From NCBI RefSeq assembly GCF_003432065.1, contig NZ_QWDE01000003.1:62001-126000 (forward strand): DNA of 64,000 nucleotides. Reading direction: 5' to 3'. The stretch is from Mucilaginibacter terrenus (GTDB lineage: Bacteria; Bacteroidota; Bacteroidia; Sphingobacteriales; Sphingobacteriaceae). Below are positions 35,494 to 44,593 of this stretch, piece after piece. The position numbers and the translations under genes are program-made. Under the pieces are notes generated by a model. The model ran no database searches. It was not told the origin of the DNA and saw only the letters and a program-made list of their open reading frames with translations. The first letter of the stretch is position 1. Each line of letters begins with the position of its first letter.

Positions 35494-36831
35494 TTAGTGA
35501 CTGACAGGATTGTCTCCTTTGTTTAGCGTACCGTTGGTAAACAATAAAGGGTTCACCTTTTTGGTATCTCCCTGGTATACCCAAACAATATTACCTATGT
35601 ACTTGCGGAATGCGTCACTCACCTGTGCCGTGGTGAGTTTTTTTACTTCATCAACAAGCGTTATCGAACGCATCCAGTTGTTGTGCAGCACCTCGTTAGA
35701 AATAAGTGATGCAGCCTGTGCTTCGTTGGTTTCGTTCTTATAATAAAAACCTGTGAGGTAAGTGACTTTCATATTTGCTACTTCATCATTAGCAAAGCCT
35801 TTTGATTTTATGCCGTCTACCAGTTTATCAAATACGGCTATGTATTTGTCGGGCTGCGTAGTTGATACGGAAAATCTAGCTGTAGCGGTGGTGCCGGTAC
35901 TGAACCAGGCCTGAGGAGCATAAGACAGGCCATTGTTGGTGCGTATATCCAAAAAATGTTTATCAGCAAAAATGCGCATTGCCACATTAAAGGCGTTATA
36001 ATCCGGGGTACCGGGTGCCGGGCCGCTGGTAATTCCTTCTACATAATTTGTTGCCAGATCGCGTTTTTCAGACGAAAATGTGTTTTTATAAACACGGAAA
36101 AACTCCTTCTTAGGTGTAAAAGGAGTGCCTTGTTTAACACCGGCCAGCATTGCAGCTATTTTAGCCTCTATATCTGCCCTTGGCAGGTCGGCCACAACAA
36201 CGATCACCATTCTTGACCTGGTAAGTATTTTATTGTAGTATGCCTTTGTTTCAGCAGCGGTAAGCGCCTGTAAGATAGCCACGGTACCATCCGGGTCTTT
36301 AGCATAGTCACGTCCTTTAAATGCCACTTTATCGGCGTATTTATCTATAGCTGCATCGGGCTGCGCATCGTTAGATTTCAGGTTGTTTATGGCGTCCTGT
36401 TTTATCCGCTCAAACTCTTTGGGGTTAAAGGCTGGCTGCGTAATAGCTTCGGCATAAAGCGGCCAAACTGTATTAAAATCGCTTTTGATACAGTTCATAC
36501 TAATCAAAGCATAATCTTTAGTATCATAACCATATACCTGTGCGCTTACTTTATCAAGCGCATTCTTAAATGTATTTTTATCATGTTTTAGTGTTCCGCA
36601 TTCGGTAAGTGCATTAATCGCCATAGATTCAATACCCATCTTTTCGGCAGGATAGTTTTGCACACCGCCCTTTATAGCAGTTTGTACGACCACAATATCG
36701 TTACCGCTTGGCTGTACAATAACCTTTACACCGCTAACTATAGTTTCATAAGGCTTATTTTGCGCCTTAGCAGTACCGGCGCCAATTATAGCTGCTATTG
36801 CAAGCAGCCCTAATAATTTTATCTTTTTCAT
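35494..36831 (-). CDS. M16 peptidase family protein, catalytically inactive partner subunit
   Basis: This 445-residue secreted protein (signal peptide ends 'GAGTAKAQ') has the double-domain M16 fold, but where active members have HxxEH it reads 'MGIESMAINALTECG', so zinc ligands are missing. It keeps the C-domain R/Y pair in 'FLDIRTNNGLSYAPQAWFS' that shapes the active site of the partner. Such inactive chains pair with an active one: the next gene upstream (36852-38231) carries HLFEH. The two are 20 bp apart and in one operon. Confidence 0.88.
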   Translation of the reverse strand: MKKIKLLGLLAIAAIIGAGTAKAQNKPYETIVSGVKVIVQPSGNDIVVVQTAIKGGVQNYPAEKMGIESMAINALTECGTLKHDKNTFKNALDKVSAQVYGYDTKDYALISMNCIKSDFNTVWPLYAEAITQPAFNPKEFERIKQDAINNLKSNDAQPDAAIDKYADKVAFKGRDYAKDPDGTVAILQALTAAETKAYYNKILTRSRMVIVVVADLPRADIEAKIAAMLAGVKQGTPFTPKKEFFRVYKNTFSSEKRDLATNYVEGITSGPAPGTPDYNAFNVAMRIFADKHFLDIRTNNGLSYAPQAWFSTGTTATARFSVSTTQPDKYIAVFDKLVDGIKSKGFANDEVANMKVTYLTGFYYKNETNEAQAASLISNEVLHNNWMRSITLVDEVKKLTTAQVSDAFRKYIGNIVWVYQGDTKKVNPLLFTNGTLNKGDNPVSH

Positions 36832-36851
36832 GTCGTGTGTACTGTTACAGG

Positions 36852-38231
36852 TTATTTAGCTTTAAAATAGGCATTTACATTGCTGGCTTTTGCCATTTCG
36901 GGGTTGATAACCATGCCTGCTACAAAAGGCTTGTTGGTTATATATCCGTTAACATACTTAGCTATGTCAGCACGGGTAACCTTCTGGTAATTATCAGTTA
37001 GGTTGGTACCATAATCAAGGGAAGTACTGCACCACATAAAGCTTAACTGACTTGGCAGGCTTGATGGCTTTTCCATTTCGCGGCTATGGTTACGCAGCAA
37101 TATGGCTTTTGCGTCGGTTAACTGTTCATCGGTATAGTAATCGGGTTTATTCCACTGGCTCACCTGGTTCGTAACTTCGGTATAACATTCTTTTAGCTTA
37201 TTCGGGTTAGGCACCACAAATAAGGTTATAGCGCCTGTATAGTGGCTGGTGGTATAGCTTACACTAGCGCTGGAAGCTAAGCCTTTATCAACAAGGGCTT
37301 GCTGCAATTTTGATGAGTTTAGCCCTAAAATGGTCGAGAATACATCCGCAGCTACAGTTGATGCCGAATCGATAACGTAAGCTGGCCCTTGCCAGGCAAC
37401 TTCCATGTAGGGTGTTTGAGCTATTGTGGTTTCCTTTACTATCCACTGGCTTTTATCAAGTGGTTTAAAGGGCGGTATTGGGTACTTCTCATGAGGGTTA
37501 AAGCCACTGCTGGCCCAGTTGCCAAAAATATCCTCCGCTTTCTTAAATGCGTCCTCGTGCTTTACGTCCCCGCAGATGGTAAGCAAGCTATTATTGGGGA
37601 AGTAGTACTTATCTTTGATGATCATCATCTTTTCAGGCGTAGCTGTGTTGATAATCTCGTGTACACCAATCGGCATCTTACGGGTGATCAGGTCCCCCCA
37701 AAGGCCTTTGCTTACTTCATAGTATAACTGAAAATACGGGCTGCTCTCTGCGCGCTGAAACTCACCGTCGACTACGGGCCGCTCCTTTTTCATATCTTCT
37801 TCCCGGTATATAGGAAAACGTATAGCGGCATTCATAAACTTAAGGCCTGCGTTCAGGCTGTCTTTGTCGAAAGTAAAAAAGTAGTTTACCCGCTCTACAT
37901 CGGTAGTGCCGTTCCAAATGGCGCCAAGTTCCTGCGTACGCTTCAGGAACTTCTCCTGGTCGGGATAATCCTTGTTGGCTTTAAAGAACATGTGCTCAAA
38001 AAGGTGAGAGAGACCGCTATATTCGGGCCCTTCTGTGTAAGCGCCGTTCTTTACGGCGATCTCAATGGTAGCCAGTGGCACTTTGCTGTTCTCGATCACG
38101 ACAACTTCAAGTCCGTTCGGCAATTTTTTCCAGAAATATCCCTGGGGGAGCTTCGGCTGGGCGACAGCACACACGGAACATAGGATTCCGACTGCGCCAG
38201 CGGTTAATAATTTGATAAGTTTGGCCATCAT
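36852..38231 (-). CDS. M16 family zinc metalloprotease, active subunit
   Basis: This 459-residue secreted protein has the inverted zinc motif 'GLSHLFEHMFF' (HxxEH, about residues 81-85) and the third ligand Glu about 75 residues later (in 'KKERPVVDGEFQRAE'). The signal peptide ends 'SVCAVAQ'. It belongs to the insulinase/pitrilysin family and likely forms a heterodimer with the inactive subunit encoded next. It probably degrades peptides in the periplasm. The start may be ATG 38231 or the next ATG (38228). Confidence 0.94.
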   Translation of the reverse strand: MMAKLIKLLTAGAVGILCSVCAVAQPKLPQGYFWKKLPNGLEVVVIENSKVPLATIEIAVKNGAYTEGPEYSGLSHLFEHMFFKANKDYPDQEKFLKRTQELGAIWNGTTDVERVNYFFTFDKDSLNAGLKFMNAAIRFPIYREEDMKKERPVVDGEFQRAESSPYFQLYYEVSKGLWGDLITRKMPIGVHEIINTATPEKMMIIKDKYYFPNNSLLTICGDVKHEDAFKKAEDIFGNWASSGFNPHEKYPIPPFKPLDKSQWIVKETTIAQTPYMEVAWQGPAYVIDSASTVAADVFSTILGLNSSKLQQALVDKGLASSASVSYTTSHYTGAITLFVVPNPNKLKECYTEVTNQVSQWNKPDYYTDEQLTDAKAILLRNHSREMEKPSSLPSQLSFMWCSTSLDYGTNLTDNYQKVTRADIAKYVNGYITNKPFVAGMVINPEMAKASNVNAYFKAK

Positions 38232-38294
38232 ATCTATGGTTTGGTTTTCACCATAAATATAATCAGAAATATTCCAAAACGATGATTATAGTTG

Positions 38295-38852
38295 TTATTT
38301 GAATTGTATGACCACTTTTTTGTTGGACACGTTTTCCAGGAAGGGCTGGAAAATAAGCGAAGCGTTTTTTTGAGCCCGACCGAGCAGGTTCATCTGCCCG
38401 GCAGTTGTAAGCATCTTTTTCTCGGCAATTTTATATACATCCTCTACCATAGTTTTAGCTTTATTGGGGAACCAAACACCCGAAACATCATACACCCTTG
38501 ATTTCTGATGATCAAGTTTTACATAGCAAATTTCCGGTTTTGGCAGTGTAACAGAAACACTGTCCTGGCCGTGCTGTACAATGTCGGCCTTTTTAACTTT
38601 TGTAAGATCTATACATGCGGTAACCTCGCCTACAGCAACAAACAACACTCTCGAATCAGGGAGTATAATATGTAGCTCCTTTTTTTCAACTACATCTTTC
38701 ATTGCATATTTTACAAGTTCAAGTTTCCCCATTGATACTATGCGGGATACCATAACGTCTTCGCTCACTTCTGTCCTTGTTGTGGTAAACTGATGTTTGA
38801 TGTAGAAAAACAGGAACACCAGGAAGCCGGTAATCACAAGGGCTACCAGCAA
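38295..38852 (-). CDS. DUF4230 membrane protein (start codon uncertain)
   Basis: This 185-residue protein, counting from TTG at 38852, has an N-terminal membrane helix ('LVALVITGFLVFLFFYIKHQF') and the DUF4230 domain ('SRIVSMGKLELVKYAMKDVVEKKEL', 'AVGEVTACIDLTKVKKADI', 'VSVTLPKPEICYVKLDHQKSRVYDV'). Reading upstream in frame, the codons still look coding (Lys-Thr-Ser-Arg-Ser-Arg just before the helix) but no ATG, GTG or TTG occurs before a stop, so either TTG is used or the start has been lost by a frameshift. Function unknown. Confidence 0.8.
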   Translation of the reverse strand: MLVALVITGFLVFLFFYIKHQFTTTRTEVSEDVMVSRIVSMGKLELVKYAMKDVVEKKELHIILPDSRVLFVAVGEVTACIDLTKVKKADIVQHGQDSVSVTLPKPEICYVKLDHQKSRVYDVSGVWFPNKAKTMVEDVYKIAEKKMLTTAGQMNLLGRAQKNASLIFQPFLENVSNKKVVIQFK

Positions 38853-38914
38853 AGTAAGCGAAATGCGTGAACGGGACGTTTTAGCATGTTGATGGGTGTA
38901 ATATAGCTACAACC

Positions 38915-38946
38915 AAAAACAGCAATGGTTTGTACCATTGCTGTTT
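38915..38946 (-). terminator. Rho-independent terminator of the OsmC gene
   Basis: Perfect 13-bp stem (AAACAGCAATGGT / ACCATTGCTGTTT) with a 4-nt loop, 44 bp after the OsmC stop, followed by a T-run on the minus strand. Confidence 0.9.
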
Positions 38947-38990
38947 ACCGCTATATTGTAGCTTTGTTCTTCTTCAGAACTTATTTGAAC

Positions 38991-39410
38991 TTACGCGTAT
39001 GTAACGTTTAAAGTAATTGGCACGCTTAAAGCTTTAGACACTATACAGCCTGCCTTTGCGCCTTCAGCTACTTCTTTAAATTTAGCTTCGTCAACACCGT
39101 CTATTACTGATGCTTTAAGCTCCAGGTGAATGCCTTTAATTTCCAGCGCTTGCATATCCAGATCAAGGATAGCATCAGTAGTAAGGTCGCCTGGTGTAAT
39201 GCCTTGCTGTGTAAGCGCAGCACCAACTGCCATTGTAAAGCATCCTGCATGAGCTGCAGCTATTAGTTCTTCAGGGTTGGTGCCAATGCCATCGGCAAAG
39301 CGGGTTTTAAAAGAATATTGTGTTTTGTTAAGGATAGTGCTTTGAGTGGTTATCTCGCCCTTGCCTTCTTGCAGGGTGCCGTTCCAATGTGCATTTGCTG
39401 TACGTTTCAT
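38991..39410 (-). CDS. OsmC/Ohr family peroxiredoxin
   Basis: This 139-residue cytosolic protein has two redox cysteines in 'AAHAGCFTMAVGAAL' (about residue 57) and 'AGCIVSKAL' (about 122). 'TNPEELIAAAHAGCFTMA' and 'GIHLELKASVI' are typical of the OsmC branch, which reduces organic hydroperoxides. It is monocistronic. Confidence 0.93.
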   Translation of the reverse strand: MKRTANAHWNGTLQEGKGEITTQSTILNKTQYSFKTRFADGIGTNPEELIAAAHAGCFTMAVGAALTQQGITPGDLTTDAILDLDMQALEIKGIHLELKASVIDGVDEAKFKEVAEGAKAGCIVSKALSVPITLNVTYA

Positions 39411-39532
39411 GGTATAATTTTTTATGAGTTTATGCTAAGTTAGTTATCCGCTTAAATAATTAAACAGGTAAGCTGATATTTAATCTGAAGTTTACATTCA
39501 GATGCAGTGCTGCATATAAGCTGACGATGTGA

Positions 39533-40600
39533 TTACCATTTAGCCCGCTCGTATTGCAACGGCCATTTAATTTCCTGACCCAATTGATGCGCAGCACGTA
39601 GAGGAAAATGCGGATCGCGAAGCAGTTCGCGTGCTAAAAATACCAGATCGGCCTGGCCGGTTGTGATAATAGCATCAGCCTGTTCTGGTGTTGTAATAAG
39701 CCCCACAGCACCTGTTGGGATACCTGCCTGCTCTTTAACAGCCTGTGCAAACTCCACCTGGTAACCTGGCTTTAAAGGGATACGAACCCCGGATACATTA
39801 CCACCGCTGGAGCAATCGATAAAATCTACGCCTTTTTCCTTTAATATTTTCGCCAGCGCTACAGAATCATCTATTGTCCAGCCGCCTTCGGTCCACTCGC
39901 TTGCAGATATACGCACAAACAGCGGATATTCCTCCGGCCAAACTTCCTGCACAGCTTCAACGGTTTCCAACACAAAGCGTATCCTGTTCTCAAATGAGCC
40001 ACCATATTCATCTGTACGAAGGTTGCTTAGTGGCGACAAGAAGGCGTTTAACAAATAGCCATGTGCACCATGTAGTTCAATCACCTTAAACCCGGCTGCA
40101 AGCGCACGCACTGTTGCTGATTTAAAATCGTCAATTATCCTTGCTATTTCACGCTTGTCGAGTTCAACCGGCGGCTGCTCCGATGCAGAAAAAGCCACCG
40201 GGCTTGGGCCAAGTGTTTGCCAGCCATTTTCGTGCTCGGCAGGTATTTGTGCTCCGCCTGTCCAGGGTTGCGAGTGGCTGGCTTTACGGCCTGCGTGAGC
40301 AAGTTGAATGCCTGCTACTGCACCTTGTTTCTCAATAAAATTAGTAATCTCCTTTAACTTTGCAATATGTTCGTCTTTCCATATTCCAAGATCAGCATAA
40401 GAAATACGCCCCTCAGGAGATACCGCTGTAGCTTCAGTAATAATTAATCCGGCTCCCCCAATTGCGCGGCTGCCCAGATGTACCAGGTGCCAATTATTAG
40501 CAAATCCATCAGTGCTGGAGTACTGGCACATTGGCGACACTACTATCCGGTTACGCAATTCAATACTTTTGATTTTTAAGGGAGAAAAAAGATGCGGCAT
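39533..40600 (-). CDS. namA: Old yellow enzyme family NADPH dehydrogenase (YqjM/NamA type)
   Basis: This 355-residue FMN enzyme reduces activated C=C bonds with NADPH. I chose ATG 40600 (MPHLFSPLKIKSIELRNRIVVSPM), which fits the family; a 33-residue upstream hydrophobic stretch is an artefact. YqjM-type features are 'VVSPMCQYSS' (substrate-binding Cys), 'HAGRKAS', 'VIELHGAHGYLLNAFLSPLSN' (His-x2-His) and 'AVGLITTPEQADAII'. It is a single gene between convergent and divergent neighbours. The true substrate is unknown. Confidence 0.93.
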   Translation of the reverse strand: MPHLFSPLKIKSIELRNRIVVSPMCQYSSTDGFANNWHLVHLGSRAIGGAGLIITEATAVSPEGRISYADLGIWKDEHIAKLKEITNFIEKQGAVAGIQLAHAGRKASHSQPWTGGAQIPAEHENGWQTLGPSPVAFSASEQPPVELDKREIARIIDDFKSATVRALAAGFKVIELHGAHGYLLNAFLSPLSNLRTDEYGGSFENRIRFVLETVEAVQEVWPEEYPLFVRISASEWTEGGWTIDDSVALAKILKEKGVDFIDCSSGGNVSGVRIPLKPGYQVEFAQAVKEQAGIPTGAVGLITTPEQADAIITTGQADLVFLARELLRDPHFPLRAAHQLGQEIKWPLQYERAKW

Positions 40601-40767
40601 GTCAGATTGTTTTTTTGCAAATATGAGAAGTAACAACCACAGCAGTCTCACGGTTTTGTAAAATAGGCCTGTGCAGCAGATTGCCGCGTAAATGAACATT
40701 TATGGGTAATTTACGTTACCTTGCCAACGCAGTTAATTCTTGTGTTCACCCCTGACAACCCAATAAT

Positions 40768-41964
40768 TTGACTACTTACACTACACTCATTATACTCAGC
40801 GGACTGGTAATCTTCAGCTACCTGTTTGACCTGATCGCAGGAAAAACCAAGATACCGTCGGTGATATTGCTGCTATTCCTGGGCATTGGCATTCGGCTGG
40901 TGGTAGATTATTTCCAATTGTTAAAGTTCAATTTTACACCGCTGCTACCCGCTTTAGGTACACTGGGGCTTATACTTATCGTATTTGAAGGGGCGCTGGA
41001 GCTTAAGTACACCAAAGATAAAAATGCTGTCATCAAACGATCTTTTATATCAGCGTTAAGCATACTGTTATTTACGGCATTGCTAATAACCGCGGCATTT
41101 TACTACATCACCGGAGAGAGTATATACAAATGTTTTATTAACGCTATACCATTTTGCGTGGTCAGCTCTGCCATTGCAATTCCATCGGCTTCAGGGTTGG
41201 ATAAAGACAAAAAGGAGTTTATCATCTACGAGTCCTCCTTTTCAGATATCCTTACGGTAGTGTTATTTAATTTCATGATCAGCAATACCCACATTAATTT
41301 TGGATCATTTGCTAAGCTGGGGGTAGAACTTACGCTGATATTGTTTGTCGCTGCGGGCTCGTGTCTGCTTTTGCTTTATTTGATTGGCAGGTTGAGCCAC
41401 CATATCAAATCGTTCCTGGTTATCTCAATACTGATAATGGTTTACAGTATCGGGCAGTCATTTCACCTGTCTTCACTCATCATAGTGCTGGCGCTGGGCT
41501 TGTTCCTTAATAATGCGCGTCAGATAAACTTTAGCTGGTTCCGGAAGTTTTTTATCTATCCTACCCTTGGGCATGATATCAAACAGTTATTCCAGTTGTC
41601 TGCAGAAAGTGCTTTTCTCATCCGCACCTTCTTCTTTATCATATTCGGCTATACCATGGATATCATTCAATTACAGAACTGGACGGTACTGATCAACGGA
41701 GGCATTGTACTACTATCCATTTACCTGGTGAGGTTCCTATACATCAAACTGGTTTTAAAAACAAGCTTGATCCCAGAGCTGGTACTCATCCCACGGGGTT
41801 TAATAAGCGTGTTGCTGTTTTATAATATTCCTGTAGACCTTAAACTACCTGAGATTGGCACTGGGTTATTATTCGTGGTGATACTTGGCACCAGTGTTAT
41901 CATGAGCCTGGGGCTGCTTGGCACCAGTCGGCCACCAAATACACAGGAATTTCACGACGTTTAA
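40768..41964 (+). CDS. Cation:proton antiporter family protein
   Basis: This 398-residue protein has about eleven transmembrane helices ('TLIILSGLVIFSYLFDLIAG', 'FTPLLPALGTLGLILIVFEGALELKY', 'YESSFSDILTVVLFNFMI'). 'ALGTLGLILIVFEGALEL' and 'SSAIAIPSASGLDKDKKEFIIYESSFSDI' are sodium/proton-exchanger (CPA) motifs. The start is TTG (40768) with no ATG or GTG near it, which is the best start by length. Cation specificity cannot be read off. Confidence 0.87.
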   Translation: MTTYTTLIILSGLVIFSYLFDLIAGKTKIPSVILLLFLGIGIRLVVDYFQLLKFNFTPLLPALGTLGLILIVFEGALELKYTKDKNAVIKRSFISALSILLFTALLITAAFYYITGESIYKCFINAIPFCVVSSAIAIPSASGLDKDKKEFIIYESSFSDILTVVLFNFMISNTHINFGSFAKLGVELTLILFVAAGSCLLLLYLIGRLSHHIKSFLVISILIMVYSIGQSFHLSSLIIVLALGLFLNNARQINFSWFRKFFIYPTLGHDIKQLFQLSAESAFLIRTFFFIIFGYTMDIIQLQNWTVLINGGIVLLSIYLVRFLYIKLVLKTSLIPELVLIPRGLISVLLFYNIPVDLKLPEIGTGLLFVVILGTSVIMSLGLLGTSRPPNTQEFHDV

Positions 41965-41983
41965 TTAACGGGGTTTTGTACTA

Positions 41984-42688
41984 TCACGGCGTACCTAAAG
42001 CGACAGGCAGTATTTTCCCATTGAAAAAGCGATGGCCTGTAAGCGCGAAATCGGCAATGTATTTACCCATTTCAAAAGCCATTACCGGCGACTCGTAACC
42101 CGGGAAAGCCTGCTCGAGCATTTCCGTTTGAGCTGAACCGAGCGCCAGGCAGTTCACCTTAATGCCCTGGTCTGCTAACTCAAGTGCCAAACATTCGGTT
42201 AACGTATGCAACGCTGCTTTACTGGCCGAGTAAGCAGCGAGCCCGGCGAACTTTGCACTTCCCTGGAAACCGCCCATGCTGCCTATGTTCACAATGTGCG
42301 ACCCATTTACCATCTGCGGCAGTAAGCTTTGTATAATGCGCACGTGGCCCAGATAATTGCTTTGCAGCATTTCTACAAAGTCCATTTCGAGCAACTCGGC
42401 GAAAGGTTTATTGATGAGTACTCCGGCATTGTTGATAAGCGCATCAACACGCCCATCTAAGTTAGATGCGATGAACTGCGTAAGTCCCGCGTAATCGTCA
42501 TGCACAATATCAAACGCTATTGCATATAATTCACAGTCGGGGTTTAGGCCTTTTGCAATCTCCAGCAAGCGCTCCAGCTTGTCCTGCGAACGGGCAAGCG
42601 CTATAACCTTGTGTTTTCCGGAGAGTATAAGCTCCAGCACTGCTTCAAAACCAACACCACTGCTGGCACCTGTTATAATAATGTTCAT
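41984..42688 (-). CDS. SDR family oxidoreductase
   Basis: This 234-residue cytosolic NAD(P)-dependent enzyme has the Rossmann motif 'GASSGVGFEAV' (about 7-17), 'LINNAGVLIN' , the catalytic 'YSASKAALHTL' (about 152-156) and the usual length. Its substrate is not predicted. It is convergent with the antiporter gene and 35 bp downstream of the phenylalanine hydroxylase gene on the same strand. Confidence 0.93.
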   Translation of the reverse strand: MNIIITGASSGVGFEAVLELILSGKHKVIALARSQDKLERLLEIAKGLNPDCELYAIAFDIVHDDYAGLTQFIASNLDGRVDALINNAGVLINKPFAELLEMDFVEMLQSNYLGHVRIIQSLLPQMVNGSHIVNIGSMGGFQGSAKFAGLAAYSASKAALHTLTECLALELADQGIKVNCLALGSAQTEMLEQAFPGYESPVMAFEMGKYIADFALTGHRFFNGKILPVALGTP

Positions 42689-42723
42689 CAGACTTAGTTC
42701 AAAACGAAAATATCATTTGTCAA

Positions 42724-44502
42724 TCAAACCACCAACTTCTCTTCCACCGGATGTTTAATAAGGTACAACCCATCGGTGATCAGCTTTTTATATTCCGGTT
42801 CGTTGGCTGCCTTATTTTCAAGAAACTGCCGGATTTCTGCCGCCAGTGCAGGTTCAACATCCTCATGATCTAAAAGTTCCAGTATTTCCAAAGCGCACAG
42901 CCAGTCGTCGTGATGGTTCTTTTGCAGCATGCGCCAAACATTACCCAGGTAACCCAGATCGCCGCCCTTTTGCCTGCGGTTACGCACCTGCTGATAAAGG
43001 TTGTGCAACTCAATAGTCCGTTGGTCATATGTTGGATGGTGCGTGCTGGTGGCTGATTTGTAAACCACTTCCAGGAAAGCATCTTTATCGGCAGCGCCGC
43101 AAAACACTGAAGTTATTTTTTGACCAATAGCCATATCATATGTTCCCCAGGATGGATCAAATAGCACATTGCCGTCACTGTCTTTCACCGTACAATCGGT
43201 AAAGCTAATCAGCAGGTTTTTTTGTTCTTCTGACAATATATCTTTTACGTTGCCAGTTACCATAATACCGCTTTCAAATAACAATTGCGTTGATTCGCCT
43301 TTAATTAGCCCAAGCTTTTGAAGTTCTTCCGCACTTAAATCTTCTAAAGGCTTTTCATAACCCTTTAGCTTGCCTACAGGAGAACTAAAGCCATCCTTAT
43401 GATAGCTTTTTCCATGGCCTTTTAGTTGTTTATTGTTTACTGACAATGCCGAAGGACCAGCCGTTTTTACAAAAAACACATCTCCGCTCCCATCCTCTTT
43501 ATACTCCTGGAAAGTTCCTGAAACCTGCAGGCTAGAGCTGTACACTGCCGTACAGGTGTTCTTGCTTTCAACCGCTTTGGAAAGCCCGTATGCACCACCG
43601 CGACGAAACGACATGGTATCGGCAAAGGTTTCCAGCACATCTATCAGGTTCTGGAAGGTTGGTGTTACAAAAAGCTGTGGCTGAGGTTTGGTGATGTCGT
43701 AAGCGTATTTTACCGCGTCGATAGTATAAGGGATCTTTTTCACTTCGGCCATCATGCAGCTGGCACTCTCCCCTATGGATGACAGTAACCCTGCCCCGTA
43801 TATCTTAGGATCATTCAGAATACCTATTAAGCCGTACTCCACCGTCCACCAGTGCAACCGGCTCAGCAGCGCCATTTCAGATGGCTGGCCCATGTTTTCC
43901 TGCTGCCAGGCAACCCGCTCTTCCGCCCTTTTAAGTTCTTCAGCATCAGCATCCGGCATCTCTTTTAATATCGACAGTGCACGTATAGCCTCGTAAAGCT
44001 CAAAATCCTGCGCGCTGAACATTGCTTTTGCCCCTATCGATCCAAAATAGCTCAGGTACTCATGGTAATCTTTATCGGCAATAATTGGCGCATGGCCTGC
44101 AGACTCATGAATGATGTCCGGCGCTGGCGTATACTCTATGTGGTGAAGCTGCCTTATATCTGCTGCTATAACCAACACCCGGTAAGCCTGGTACTCCATA
44201 AACGCGGCAGGTGGTATAAAACCATCTACCGTTACTGCGCCCCAACCTATTTTGCTTAAGGCGTTGTTCATTTCCTGCAGATCCGGTATCTTTTCTATGG
44301 TCAGCCCGGCTTTCTGCAAACCGGGGATGTATGGGTAATAAGCAACATCTTTTAGATAACTATAGTTCTGACGCATTACATAACGCCATACGGCGTGGTC
44401 TACAGGCGTATAATGCTCGTAATGCTGATCTACAATAAACTGCTTTAAATGCGCCGGAAGCGCTGCTACCTGCGGATTACCAAAATCATTAAACCGGCTC
44501 AT
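42724..44502 (-). CDS. Phenylalanine 4-monooxygenase-like aromatic amino acid hydroxylase with long C-terminal extension
   Basis: This 592-residue protein begins with a catalytic region (about 1-330) holding the Fe(II) ligands in 'IIHESAGHAPIIADKDYHEYL' (His132 and His137) and 'WTVEYGLIG' (Glu221). It uses tetrahydrobiopterin and O2 to turn phenylalanine into tyrosine. The second half (about 330-590) is unrelated to the usual bacterial enzyme (about 260-300 residues) and has no catalytic motif I know. Tyrosine degradation genes for the next steps are at 54.7-58.5 kb. The SDR follows 35 bp downstream and may be co-transcribed. Confidence 0.9.
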   Translation of the reverse strand: MSRFNDFGNPQVAALPAHLKQFIVDQHYEHYTPVDHAVWRYVMRQNYSYLKDVAYYPYIPGLQKAGLTIEKIPDLQEMNNALSKIGWGAVTVDGFIPPAAFMEYQAYRVLVIAADIRQLHHIEYTPAPDIIHESAGHAPIIADKDYHEYLSYFGSIGAKAMFSAQDFELYEAIRALSILKEMPDADAEELKRAEERVAWQQENMGQPSEMALLSRLHWWTVEYGLIGILNDPKIYGAGLLSSIGESASCMMAEVKKIPYTIDAVKYAYDITKPQPQLFVTPTFQNLIDVLETFADTMSFRRGGAYGLSKAVESKNTCTAVYSSSLQVSGTFQEYKEDGSGDVFFVKTAGPSALSVNNKQLKGHGKSYHKDGFSSPVGKLKGYEKPLEDLSAEELQKLGLIKGESTQLLFESGIMVTGNVKDILSEEQKNLLISFTDCTVKDSDGNVLFDPSWGTYDMAIGQKITSVFCGAADKDAFLEVVYKSATSTHHPTYDQRTIELHNLYQQVRNRRQKGGDLGYLGNVWRMLQKNHHDDWLCALEILELLDHEDVEPALAAEIRQFLENKAANEPEYKKLITDGLYLIKHPVEEKLVV

Positions 44503-44593
44503 AAAAGAGGTATTAATTGGTGTTTAACAGAAAAACAACAAATAACCGATTATGATTTGATAGAATAAACTTTTAGAATATTATTCTACTTTC

